The position numbers were made by a program, and so were the translations under genes. 31,097 nt of DNA, from NCBI GenBank assembly GCA_009774215.1, contig VSNH01000025.1, positions 1-31,097 of the forward strand. The letters are read 5' to 3'. The stretch is from Lachnospiraceae bacterium. Its GTDB lineage: Bacteria; Bacillota; Clostridia; Lachnospirales; Lachnospiraceae. The notes below the pieces were generated by a model. The model saw only the letters and a program-made list of their open reading frames with translations. It was not told where the DNA came from and did no database searches. Positions 7,067 through 15,594 of the stretch are shown here, piece after piece (within the stretch, counting starts at the first letter, position 1; each line of letters opens with the position of its first letter).

Positions 7067-8057
7067 AGTCTTCGCGGTATCCCGCCAAAAATTCCACATA
7101 CTTTCCGGTGCCGATCGCCACGGCCGTCATCGGGTCTTCCGCGGTCATGGTGTTGATGCCCGTCTTGGCCGCGATCAGATCCTCCAGTCCGCGAAGCAGA
7201 CTGCCGCCGCCTGTCAGAACGATACCGCGATCCGCGATATCCGCCGCCAGCTCCGGGGGCGTCTTCTCAAGTACGCTGTGTATCGTCTCCACGATCTGCA
7301 CCGTGGTCTCGTGCAGCGCCTCCTCCGTCTCCTCCGAGGAAACTTTGACGGTTCTGGGCAGGCCCGTCACCAGATTGCGCCCTCTCACATCCATGTAATC
7401 CACTTCGGGACGCTTGAAAGCTGAGCCGATCTTTATCTTCAAATCCTCTGCCGTCCGTTCACCGATCAGCAGATTGTGTTTCTTACGCATATAACGCACG
7501 ATAGCCTCGTCAAAATCGTCGCCCGCTATCTTAATGGATGCGCTGACCACCGTACCGCCGAGGGAAATCACCGCGATGTCGGAAGTGCCGCCGCCAATAT
7601 CGACAATCATGTTGCCGCAGGGCTTGGAAATGTCAATGCCTGCGCCGATAGCTGCCGCAATCGGCTCCTCAATGATGGAAACCTCTCTTGCGCCCGCCTG
7701 ATAGGTCGCATCCTCCACGGCTTTCTTCTCTACCTCTGTCACGCCGCTGGGCACGCAGACTGCAATGCGCGGCTTCCTGAACGTTTTTTTACCCAGAGCC
7801 TTCTGGATAAAATATTTCATCATTTTCTCCGTAACCTGATAGTCGGAAATCACGCCCTGTCTCAAGGGCCTTACCGCCACAATATTGCCCGGCGTTCTGC
7901 CGAGCATGAGGCGCGCGTCCTCGCCAATTGCTTTGATTTTATTTGTATCTCTGTCAAAAGCGACAACGGAGGGCTCCTTCAATACCACGCCCTTGCCCCT
8001 GATATATACTAAAATACTGGCTGTGCCAAGATCTATACCGATATCCGTAAACTGCAT
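7065..8057 (-). CDS. mbl: Rod-shape-determining actin homologue (MreB/Mbl)
   Basis: A 330-residue bacterial actin. The phosphate-1 loop GIDLGTASILVY is at 7-18, phosphate-2 region VDIGGGTSDIAVISLGG near 152-168, adenosine motif GIVLTGGGSLLRGLEDLI near 277-295. MreB/Mbl filaments lie under the membrane and organise peptidoglycan elongation. Adjacency to two rod-protein genes matches the B. subtilis mbl-flhO-flhP cluster, which is why I prefer mbl over mreB; no mreC/mreD neighbours are present. It is transcribed from a strong promoter about 140 bp upstream with a long untranslated leader. ATG 8057 has GGGG and AAAGG purine blocks upstream. Confidence 0.93.
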   Translation of the reverse strand: MQFTDIGIDLGTASILVYIRGKGVVLKEPSVVAFDRDTNKIKAIGEDARLMLGRTPGNIVAVRPLRQGVISDYQVTEKMMKYFIQKALGKKTFRKPRIAVCVPSGVTEVEKKAVEDATYQAGAREVSIIEEPIAAAIGAGIDISKPCGNMIVDIGGGTSDIAVISLGGTVVSASIKIAGDDFDEAIVRYMRKKHNLLIGERTAEDLKIKIGSAFKRPEVDYMDVRGRNLVTGLPRTVKVSSEETEEALHETTVQIVETIHSVLEKTPPELAADIADRGIVLTGGGSLLRGLEDLIAAKTGINTMTAEDPMTAVAIGTGKYVEFLAGYRED

Positions 8058-8198
8058 TTACCTTTGATCCCCTTCCCGAGAATGTACCATAATAATCCGC
8101 AAATGCACGCCCCTGTTTTTCGTCCTGCCACCGCGGACATTTGCTCATTCATGCCACAAGACCCACGAACCTACGCTTCGAGTCTCCTAGGCTATTAT

Positions 8199-8227
8199 AT
8201 TATACCCTCATCGAATCGGTTTTTCAA
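8199..8227 (-). promoter_or_regulatory. Sigma-A promoter of mbl
   Basis: On the minus strand TTGAAA (8222-8227) and TATAAT (8199-8204) are separated by exactly 17 bp. Transcription would start near 8192, leaving a leader of about 135 nt before the mbl ATG. Confidence 0.75.
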
Positions 8228-8259
8228 AGGTTTTTCTGATTTTTTTTTAAAAAAGTAAA

Positions 8260-8293
8260 AAACGCCAAAAACAGAACGGTTCCTTCCGCTCTG
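8260..8293 (-). terminator. Minus-strand terminator-like hairpin upstream of the mbl promoter
   Basis: Read on the minus strand, CAGAGCGG pairs with CCGTTCTG (one G-U pair) around a six-base loop, followed by TTTTTGG and then TTTTTT. No minus-strand gene lies immediately to its right, so it may only block antisense transcripts or be left over from an earlier arrangement. The rest of 8058-8511 holds promoters and leaders; no gene is supported there. Confidence 0.45.
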
Positions 8294-8377
8294 ATTTCAG
8301 CATCCATGCCTTCTTTTTTATTATCGGACGGCGGGACAGAAATGTTTATACATTTACACATTTCTTTTGGGAAAAAG

Positions 8378-8408
8378 TTGCCCCAAATTTTGGCAGCTAT
8401 GTTATACT
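8378..8408 (+). promoter_or_regulatory. Possible promoter of the ABC-class ATPase gene
   Basis: TTGCCC (8378-8383) and TATACT (8403-8408) are separated by 19 bp, a weak spacing. The leader then contains GGGGA (8419-8423)/TCCCC paired across about 17 bases before the AAAGGAG ribosome binding site at about 8495. Confidence 0.4.
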
Positions 8409-8511
8409 ACAAATTGGCCGGGGACAGCGATCTCGGATTTATCCCCGCCATAATTGCACAGTCTAAGCCTATTAAGACGGGAAAAATGTTATATAAAGGA
8501 GTATTTTAACT

Positions 8512-10173
8512 ATGAAATCACAGGCAGAATTACAATCAAAACTTAGAGAAATCGACCATAAAGGCTATAAAGCCTACAAGGTTTTGGAAGGAGAATACGA
8601 TTTTGGGTCGTACCGGCTCTGGATCGACCATGTGCAGGGAGACCCATTCGCTTCGCCCTCGCGGGTGCGGATCGTGTATCGGAATCAGGGAAATATTTCC
8701 GCGTCCTATTTTGAAAACAGACACCGCCGGATCGCGGTGGAAGATTATCTGCTGCGCAGTCTCCACCGTTTTTTGCGAAACGGCGAAGGGCGGGCTGCGA
8801 AAGGCTCCGGCAAAAGCGGACTGGTGACGGCATGCAGAACCGGACAGGAAATTCTGGAAACAACCGCCATGCATATCGGCAAGGATGTAATTGAAGCCCG
8901 CATTGAAGTGGGATTTCCCGCGTTCGGGCGCACCATCGCAGCGGGGGAGCTTGCGCAGATTTTATTTCATCTGCTTCCCGATCTGACGGGACAGGTTTTC
9001 AAAATGAATCCCCGCATGAAGCAGGATCTGGACAAGGTGACCGCGCTGGCGGACGATCAGCAGTTTATCCGGGAGGCTCTGCCGGAACACGATCTGGCGG
9101 CCTTTGTGGCAGACGGCTCCATCCTGCCGAGAGAGAGTGGCGTCTCCCAGAGGCCCATGCGGGATGCAGTAGTATTTAAAAGCCCTGAATCCCTCGCTGT
9201 TACGCTGGAGCTTCCCCATCGGGGCAAGGTGCGGGGCATGGGCATCCGCCACGGCATCACGGTCATCGCGGGCGGCGGCTTCCACGGGAAATCTACCTTG
9301 TTAAAAGCGCTGGAGCGCGGCGTATACAACCACATTGCCGGTGATGGCAGAGAGCTTGTCATTACTGACGAGAGCGCGTTCAAGCTGCGCGCCGAAGAGC
9401 ACCGCTGCATCCACGAGACGGATATTTCCATGTTTATCAACAACCTTCCGATGAAGTCGGATACCACCCGCTTTCAGACGGAGAACGCCAGCGGCAGCAC
9501 CTCTCAGGCCGCAAATACAGTGGAAGCGCTTGCCTCCGGCAGTACCGTGCTTTTAATCGACGAGGACACTTCCGCAACCAACTTCATGGTTCGTGACGGG
9601 CGCATGGCACAGCTCGTCTCCGACGAGAAGGAGCCGATTACGCCTTTCATCCGAAAAATAAAAAGCCTCTATCGGGATATGGGCATATCTACTATATTAG
9701 TGGCAGGGAGTTCCGGTGATTATCTGTCGGTGGCCGACACGGTACTGCAGATGGACTGTTACGAGACAAAGGACGTGACGGCCCGGGCCAAGGAGCTGGC
9801 TGTGGAGCTTACGGAGGAAACCGTGAAAAAGACCGACTGGCTGAAAAAGACCATCCGCACAAAACGGATTGAGAAGGCAAAGGTGCACGGCTGGGACACG
9901 ATCAGTCTGGACAAGAACGAGATCGACCTGCGTTATCTGGAGCAGATCGTGGGCGAAAGTCAGACCGCCGCGCTCGCCTATATTTCCCAGTATGTCCTGG
10001 AACGGCTGGCCAACGGAAAGAAAACCCTTCCTCAGCTCACTGAGGAAGTCTCCGCCAAGCTGGAGAAAGAAGGGATTCTGGCGCTGACGCCGAAAAACTA
10101 TGGAGCCGGTCCCGCAGCCTATGTGAGACGGCAGGAGATATTGGCGTGTCTGGCGAGGTATCGGATGCTATAA
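8512..10173 (+). CDS. ABC-class predicted ATPase (COG3044/ABC_ATPase family)
   Basis: A 553-residue soluble protein of the ABC_ATPase family (PF09818 type), distinct from transporters. Walker A GGGFHGKST is at 254-262, an ABC-signature-like ENASGSTSQAANT at 324-336, and Walker B TVLLIDEDTSATNFM at 345-359. There are no membrane segments. The family's role is unsettled; RNA- or nucleotide-related functions have been suggested. Length fits the family. ATG 8512 has AAAGGAG 11 nt upstream. It is transcribed alone, divergent from mbl and convergent with uvrA, and closed by its own terminator. Confidence 0.9.
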   Translation: MKSQAELQSKLREIDHKGYKAYKVLEGEYDFGSYRLWIDHVQGDPFASPSRVRIVYRNQGNISASYFENRHRRIAVEDYLLRSLHRFLRNGEGRAAKGSGKSGLVTACRTGQEILETTAMHIGKDVIEARIEVGFPAFGRTIAAGELAQILFHLLPDLTGQVFKMNPRMKQDLDKVTALADDQQFIREALPEHDLAAFVADGSILPRESGVSQRPMRDAVVFKSPESLAVTLELPHRGKVRGMGIRHGITVIAGGGFHGKSTLLKALERGVYNHIAGDGRELVITDESAFKLRAEEHRCIHETDISMFINNLPMKSDTTRFQTENASGSTSQAANTVEALASGSTVLLIDEDTSATNFMVRDGRMAQLVSDEKEPITPFIRKIKSLYRDMGISTILVAGSSGDYLSVADTVLQMDCYETKDVTARAKELAVELTEETVKKTDWLKKTIRTKRIEKAKVHGWDTISLDKNEIDLRYLEQIVGESQTAALAYISQYVLERLANGKKTLPQLTEEVSAKLEKEGILALTPKNYGAGPAAYVRRQEILACLARYRML

Positions 10174-10181
10174 ACCCACCC

Positions 10182-10225
10182 CCCTCTCGTGTCTACGGTT
10201 TACGCCGCAGTGAGAGGGTTTTTTT
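10182..10225 (+). terminator. Terminator of the ABC-class ATPase gene
   Basis: CCCTCTC (10182-10188) pairs with GAGAGGG (10212-10218) and is followed directly by seven T residues, 9 nt after the stop codon. Confidence 0.8.
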
Positions 10226-10232
10226 ATGCGAA

Positions 10233-10313
10233 GGCCCACATATGGAAGTTTGCTGCTTCACAGTATGCGGGCCGTGCGCCGAGTAGGAAAATGAATCTTG
10301 GCTACTCGATTTT
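10233..10313. terminator. Two hairpins at the 3' end of uvrA
   Basis: GGCCC-A-CATA (10233-10242) pairs with TATG-C-GGGCC (10264-10273), with an inner GAAG/CTTC helix. CGAGTAG pairs with CTACTCG across about 15 bases, and its right arm covers the uvrA stop codon. The plus strand has ATTTTTG after the second hairpin, so convergent transcripts from either side could be stopped here; the minus strand lacks a clear T run. Confidence 0.4.
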
Positions 10314-13169
10314 TGCCTTTTCAAGCATCTTCTTAATATACAAACCCGTATAAGACTTCTCGTTTCTCGCGACTTCCTCCGGCGTGCCCGCGGCCACCAC
10401 GGTGCCGCCGCCCTCGCCGCCCTCGGGGCCCATATCTATAATGTAGTCGGCGGTTTTGATCACGTCCAGATTGTGCTCAATGACAACCACCGTGTTGCCG
10501 CCTTCCGCCAGCTTGTGCAGGATATCCACCAGCTTGTGTACGTCCGCAAAGTGCAGTCCCGTGGTAGGCTCGTCCAAAATATAGATGGTTTTGCCCGTAC
10601 TGCGCTTGGACAGCTCTGTGGCCAGCTTAATCCGCTGTGCCTCGCCGCCCGACAGCGTGGTGGAGGGCTGACCCAGCTTTACATAGGAAAGTCCCACGTC
10701 GTTCAGCGTCTCTATCTTTCTGCGGATAGAGGGCAGATTCTCGAAGAAAGGAACCGCCTCCTCCACCGTCATATCCAACACGTCAAAAATACTCTTTCCC
10801 TTGTACTTTACCTCCAATGTTTCCCTGTTGTAGCGCTTGCCGCCGCAGACATCGCAGGGCACGTAGACATCGGGCAGGAAATGCATCTCAATCTTTATGA
10901 TACCGTCGCCGCCGCAGGCTTCGCAGCGTCCGCCCTTTACGTTAAAGCTAAACCGCCCCTTCTTATATCCTTTGGCTTTCGCGTCCGGTGTTCCCGCAAA
11001 GAGATCGCGGATCTGGTCGAAAACACCCGTGTAGGTGGCCGGGTTTGAGCGGGGCGTCCTGCCGATAGGGGATTGGTCGATATCAATCACTTTATCGAGC
11101 TGGTCAATTCCCAATATTTCTTTGTGTTTTCCGGGAATACAGCGCGCCCGGTTCAAATCTCTCGCCAGATGCTTGTAGAGAATCTCGTTGACAAGCGAGC
11201 TTTTCCCGGAACCTGACACCCCCGTGACACAGGTCATAATGCCCGCCGGAAATTTCACATCTATTTTCTTTAAATTGTTTTCCTCCGCACCTTTGACCGT
11301 AAGCCATCCCTGCGGTTTTCTGCGTGTTTTCGGCACGGGAATCTGCAGTTTGCCGCTCAGGTATTGTCCCGTGACGGATTCCTCCACCTGCATGATCTCC
11401 TGCGCCGTTCCCTGTGCCACAACCTCGCCGCCGCGGCTGCCTGCGCCCGGCCCGATATCCACGATATGATCCGCCGCCAGCATGGTGTCCTCGTCGTGCT
11501 CCACCACAAGCAGGGTATTGCCCATATCCCGCAGATTTTTCAGTGCGGCGATCAGCTTGTCATTGTCCCGCTGATGCAGGCCGATACTCGGCTCATCCAA
11601 AATATAGCAGACGCCCACCAGACCCGAACCGATCTGGGTTGCCAGACGGATTCGCTGGGACTCACCTCCCGAAAGGGAGCCCGTGGCGCGGGACAAAGAC
11701 AGATATTCCAGCCCCACTTCCATCAGGAATCCGACGCGCGCGCGAATTTCCTTCAAGATACGCTTACCGATCAGCTCCTGCTGCTTCGTCAACTGCATAT
11801 CCCCGATAAAAGCATGGAGTTTCGCAATGGATATGGATGTAATTTCGTATATATTCTTGTCGCAGACCGTCACCGCAAGGGATTCCTTTTTCAGACGCAT
11901 TCCCTTACATTCTTTGCAGGGAATAATGCGCATAAAGCTCTCGTACTCCTGCTTGCTCCATTCGGAGCCTGTCTCCCGGTAACGGCGTTCCACATTTTTG
12001 ATCAGGCCTTCAAAAGCCACCGGATAGACGCCGCTGCCCCGCTGTCCTTCGTAATGTACATTGACCTGCTTGTCCGTGCCGTATATGATAATCTCCTGCA
12101 CCTCTTCAGGCAGCTCCCCGAAGGGCGTTTTCAGACTGAACTTAAATTCTTTCGCGAGCGCCTGTAAGATCGCGTTGGTAAAGCTTCCCTCCGAGCCGCT
12201 GGACTGCCAGCCCAAAACCGTGATCGCGCCGTCCTCCAGACTCACGCTCTTGTCGGGAATCATCAAGTCCACGTCAAACTCCATTTTATAGCCGAGACCG
12301 AAACAGCTCGGACACGCGCCGAAAGGATTGTTGAAGGAAAAGCTTCTCGGCTCGATCTCGCTGATGCTGATGCCGCAGTCCGGGCAGGCAAAGCTCTGGC
12401 TGAACTGAATGGGTTCCCCATCAATGACATCCAACGTCATCAGACCTTCTGCCAATGCAAATACATTCTCCACGGAATCCGTCAGTCGCCGCTCGATACC
12501 ACCCTTTACCACAAGGCGATCCACCACGATTTCAATACTGTGCTTAATGTTTTTTTCAACCTTAAAGTCCTCGGCTTCCTCCGTCAGATCATACAGATTC
12601 CCGTCCACGCGCACCCGCACATAACCGCTGCGTCTGGCGCGCTCAAAGACCTTTGCATGTTCGCCCTTCCTCCCGCGCACCACAGGTGCAAGAAGCTGGA
12701 TTTTCGTGCCTTCCGGCAGCGCCATTATCTGATCCACGATCTGATCCACCGTCTGCTTTTTAATTTCCCTGCCGCAGTTCGGACAGTGCGGAATGCCAAT
12801 GCGGGCATAGAGCAGACGGAAATAGTCGTAAATTTCCGTCACCGTGCCGACTGTGGAACGAGGATTCCTGTTGGTGGATTTCTGGTCAATGGAAATCGCC
12901 GGGGAAAGTCCCTCGATCCGCTCCACATCCGGCTTCTCCATCTGTCCAAGGAACTGTCTCGCATAGGAGGAGAGCGATTCCATATAGCGCCTCTGACCCT
13001 CCGCATAAATCGTATCGAATGCCAGGGAAGACTTACCCGAACCCGAAAGTCCTGTCAGCACCACAAATTCATTGCGCGGAATATCCAGGTCGACGCCTTT
13101 TAAGTTGTGTTCATTTGCGCCGCGGATTTTGATATAGTCGCGCGGGCTCATCTTAGCTATTTCCGACAT
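10302..13169 (-). CDS. uvrA: Excinuclease ABC subunit A
   Basis: A 955-residue UvrA, the damage-sensing ATPase of nucleotide excision repair. It has two ABC ATPase halves: Walker A GLSGSGKSSLAFDT near 39-52 and GVSGSGKSSLVNEI in the second half, with signatures LSGGESQRIRLA and LSGGEAQRIKLA. Zinc modules are visible as CPNC, CPDC...CPSC and CEAC...CDVC. UvrA loads UvrB onto damaged DNA. It lies 119 bp downstream of uvrB on the same strand, the classical uvrBA order, and no separate promoter is obvious between them, so the SOS control of uvrB probably covers uvrA. ATG 13169 has GAGAGG 9 nt upstream. Confidence 0.97.
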   Translation of the reverse strand: MSEIAKMSPRDYIKIRGANEHNLKGVDLDIPRNEFVVLTGLSGSGKSSLAFDTIYAEGQRRYMESLSSYARQFLGQMEKPDVERIEGLSPAISIDQKSTNRNPRSTVGTVTEIYDYFRLLYARIGIPHCPNCGREIKKQTVDQIVDQIMALPEGTKIQLLAPVVRGRKGEHAKVFERARRSGYVRVRVDGNLYDLTEEAEDFKVEKNIKHSIEIVVDRLVVKGGIERRLTDSVENVFALAEGLMTLDVIDGEPIQFSQSFACPDCGISISEIEPRSFSFNNPFGACPSCFGLGYKMEFDVDLMIPDKSVSLEDGAITVLGWQSSGSEGSFTNAILQALAKEFKFSLKTPFGELPEEVQEIIIYGTDKQVNVHYEGQRGSGVYPVAFEGLIKNVERRYRETGSEWSKQEYESFMRIIPCKECKGMRLKKESLAVTVCDKNIYEITSISIAKLHAFIGDMQLTKQQELIGKRILKEIRARVGFLMEVGLEYLSLSRATGSLSGGESQRIRLATQIGSGLVGVCYILDEPSIGLHQRDNDKLIAALKNLRDMGNTLLVVEHDEDTMLAADHIVDIGPGAGSRGGEVVAQGTAQEIMQVEESVTGQYLSGKLQIPVPKTRRKPQGWLTVKGAEENNLKKIDVKFPAGIMTCVTGVSGSGKSSLVNEILYKHLARDLNRARCIPGKHKEILGIDQLDKVIDIDQSPIGRTPRSNPATYTGVFDQIRDLFAGTPDAKAKGYKKGRFSFNVKGGRCEACGGDGIIKIEMHFLPDVYVPCDVCGGKRYNRETLEVKYKGKSIFDVLDMTVEEAVPFFENLPSIRRKIETLNDVGLSYVKLGQPSTTLSGGEAQRIKLATELSKRSTGKTIYILDEPTTGLHFADVHKLVDILHKLAEGGNTVVVIEHNLDVIKTADYIIDMGPEGGEGGGTVVAAGTPEEVARNEKSYTGLYIKKMLEKAKIE

Positions 13170-13288
13170 GTCATTATACCTCTCAATTTATCTTTTATGT
13201 TTCTATTTTTTCACGGGCAAAATTCAAATTACATTTCGTTTTTTGTATAGGATTTCACAGACAGGCAAATATACCTTTTAAAGAGGAT

Positions 13289-15277
13289 TTATTTATCAAA
13301 ATCCCTGAGTTTGGTTTTCAACTCCACCATCCTGTCACGCAGCTCTGCGGCAGCCTCGAAGTTCAGGTCGGCGGCAGCCCGCTTCATCTGCTTTTCCACT
13401 TCCTTGACCAGCTTTTCCAGTTCCTCCCGGCTCATGGATTCGGGATCCTTCTCAAACCGCTGTTCTTCCTTCGCGATCGTCTTGGAAATGCTGATCAGAT
13501 CGCGTACCGCCTTCTGAATCGTCTGCGGTGTGATGCCGTGCTCCTCGTTGTAAGCCTGCTGGATTTTGCGGCGGCGGTTCGTCTCCGTAATGGCAGTATT
13601 CATGGAATCCGTCATATCGTCCGCATACATAATCACATGACCCTTGGCATTTCTCGCAGCCCTTCCTATGGTCTGAATCAGGGAAGTGGCGGAGCGCAGG
13701 AATCCTTCCTTGTCCGCATCCAATATGGCCACAAGCTGGATTTCCGGAATATCCAGCCCTTCCCTTAAAAGATTAATACCCACCAGCACATCGAACACGT
13801 CAAGCCGCATATCGCGGATGATTTCCGCCCGTTCCAGCGTGTCAATATCGGAGTGCAGATACTTTACCCGAATGCCCACTTCGTTCATGTATGCCGTCAG
13901 ATCCTCCGCCATCCGTTTGGTGAGCGTAGTCACAAGCACCTTGCCCTTATCCGCGACAACCTTATTGATCTCCGAAATGAGATCGTCGATCTGCCCTTCC
14001 ACCGGGCGCACATCCACCTCCGGATCAAGCAGCCCCGTAGGGCGTATGATCTGCTCTGTGCGGAACAGCTCATGCGCCGCCTCATAGTCCGAGGGCGTCG
14101 CGGAGACGAAGAGCATCTGGTCGATATGACTCTCAAATTCTTCGAAACAGAGCGGCCTGTTATCCAACGCCGAGGGCAGACGGAATCCATAATCCACCAG
14201 CGTGTTCTTTCGGGATCTGTCTCCCGCAAACATGCCCCGTATCTGCGGAATCGTCATATGGGACTCATCTATAATAATCAGGAAGTCATCTTTAAAATAG
14301 TCCAGCAGCGTGAAGGGCGGCTCCCCCTCCGCCATGCCGTTCAAATGTCTCGAGTAATTCTCTATCCCGGAGCAGAACCCCGTCTCCCGCAGCATTTCTA
14401 CGTCAAAGTTCGTCCGCTCCGAAATGCGCTGCGCCTCCAGAAGCATGTCCTCACCCTTAAAATATTTCACCCGCTCGTCCAATTCCTGTTCGATCACCTT
14501 GCAGGCGGCATTGATCTTTTCCTGCGGCACCACATAGTGGGACGCGGGAAAAATCATCACATGCTCCAAAACCGCGTGCACCTGCCCTGTCAGCGGATCC
14601 GCCTCCGTAATACGGTCGATTTCGTCCCCGAAAAATTCCACCCGAATCAGATAATCGCCGCCCTGCGCGGGACAGATTTCCAGCACGTCACCCCGCACGC
14701 GGAAGCAACACCTGTCTAAATCCATGTCGTTTCGATTGTACTGCATCTCAATCAACCCGCGGATCACCTCATCCCGATCTTTCATCATGCCGGGACGCAG
14801 GGACATACTCATGCCCGCGTACTCCTCGGGACTTCCCAATCCGTAAATGCAGGAAACACTGGCAATCACCACCACGTCACGCCGCTCCGTCAACGATGCC
14901 GTCGCGGAGAGCCGCAGCTTGTCGATCTCATCGTTGATGGAAGAATCCTTCGCAATGTAAGTGTCCGTGGAAGGCACATAAGCCTCCGGCTGGTAGTAAT
15001 CGTAGTAGGAGACGAAATACTCCACCGCGTTCTCGGGGAAAAACTCCTTAAACTCGCCGTAAAGCTGCCCCGCAAGCGTCTTGTTGTGCGCAATCACCAG
15101 CGTCGGTTTGTTGAGTGCCTGTATGATATTCGCCATAGTAAACGTCTTGCCGGAGCCTGTCACGCCGAGAAGCGTTTGAAACTGATTCCCCTTTTTAAAT
15201 CCTTCCACCAGAGCTTCTATAGCGGCGGGCTGGTCGCCGGTAGGGGCGTATTCTGAAACTAATTTAAAATGGTCCAT
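13289..15277 (-). CDS. uvrB: Excinuclease ABC subunit B
   Basis: A 662-residue UvrB helicase-like subunit, which verifies lesions and recruits UvrC. Walker A GVTGSGKT is at 38-45, the DNA-clamping beta-hairpin region YYDYYQPEAYVPSTDTYI near 92-109, the helicase motif DESH in the middle, and a C-terminal UVR motif (DLNFEAAAELRDRMVELK) for UvrC contact. The open frame continues upstream to 15424, but I place the start at 15277: AGAGGA lies 6 nt upstream, the length becomes normal, and the longer version would run through the promoter. Transcription is from a promoter with a LexA box. Confidence 0.97.
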   Translation of the reverse strand: MDHFKLVSEYAPTGDQPAAIEALVEGFKKGNQFQTLLGVTGSGKTFTMANIIQALNKPTLVIAHNKTLAGQLYGEFKEFFPENAVEYFVSYYDYYQPEAYVPSTDTYIAKDSSINDEIDKLRLSATASLTERRDVVVIASVSCIYGLGSPEEYAGMSMSLRPGMMKDRDEVIRGLIEMQYNRNDMDLDRCCFRVRGDVLEICPAQGGDYLIRVEFFGDEIDRITEADPLTGQVHAVLEHVMIFPASHYVVPQEKINAACKVIEQELDERVKYFKGEDMLLEAQRISERTNFDVEMLRETGFCSGIENYSRHLNGMAEGEPPFTLLDYFKDDFLIIIDESHMTIPQIRGMFAGDRSRKNTLVDYGFRLPSALDNRPLCFEEFESHIDQMLFVSATPSDYEAAHELFRTEQIIRPTGLLDPEVDVRPVEGQIDDLISEINKVVADKGKVLVTTLTKRMAEDLTAYMNEVGIRVKYLHSDIDTLERAEIIRDMRLDVFDVLVGINLLREGLDIPEIQLVAILDADKEGFLRSATSLIQTIGRAARNAKGHVIMYADDMTDSMNTAITETNRRRKIQQAYNEEHGITPQTIQKAVRDLISISKTIAKEEQRFEKDPESMSREELEKLVKEVEKQMKRAAADLNFEAAAELRDRMVELKTKLRDFDK

Positions 15278-15320
15278 AATCATTCCTCTGTCTGCACAGC
15301 GTTTTTTGCTCTCATGTATC

Positions 15321-15349
15321 ACTATAACAGAAATTTTTTTAAATGTATA
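15321..15349 (-). promoter_or_regulatory. uvrB promoter
   Basis: Minus strand TATACA (15344-15349), 17-bp spacer, TATAGT (15321-15326). The LexA box lies directly upstream of the -35 hexamer. The same geometry is repeated upstream of the deaminase gene. Confidence 0.65.
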
Positions 15350-15358
15350 TAGTAAAAT

Positions 15359-15372
15359 CGAACTTTTGTTCT
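15359..15372. promoter_or_regulatory. LexA (SOS) box of uvrB
   Basis: CGAACTTTTGTTCT matches the Gram-positive LexA/DinR operator pattern CGAAC-N4-GTTCG at all but the last base. It lies about 82 bp upstream of the uvrB start codon, 9 bp beyond the -35 hexamer. SOS control of uvrBA is known in Bacillus. Confidence 0.8.
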
Positions 15373-15405
15373 TTTCGATCCCGAGACATACATATATATT
15401 ATATC

Positions 15406-15437
15406 TAAAAACGGCGCAGCTCAAAAGCTACACCGTT
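15406..15437 (-). terminator. Terminator of the deaminase gene
   Basis: On the minus strand AACGGTGTAGCT pairs with AGCTGCGCCGTT as a continuous 12-bp stem with two G-U pairs, loop TTTG, followed by T residues. It lies about 160 nt after the deaminase stop and just upstream of the uvrB LexA box, insulating uvrB from read-through. The stretch 15438-15594 shows no gene. Confidence 0.7.
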
Positions 15438-15594
15438 CTCAGAATACTTTTTTCTCTTGATTATCACCATAAAGTGATTGCCTTTCGCGTACCATTTTCT
15501 ACTGGCTAATTTCCATAGTCCTCCAAACCGTGCCCCCTCCTTTTGTGTGTGTGCCTTTTATTATATTTCATAAATATGAACAAATTATGAACAG

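Noticed and set aside
8306..8509. 67-codon plus-strand frame upstream of the ABC-class ATPase
   Set aside because: It overlaps the likely promoter and leader, lacks a ribosome binding site and has no recognisable features.
15278..15424. 49-codon upstream extension of uvrB
   Set aside because: It runs through the promoter, lacks a ribosome binding site and would exceed normal UvrB length.
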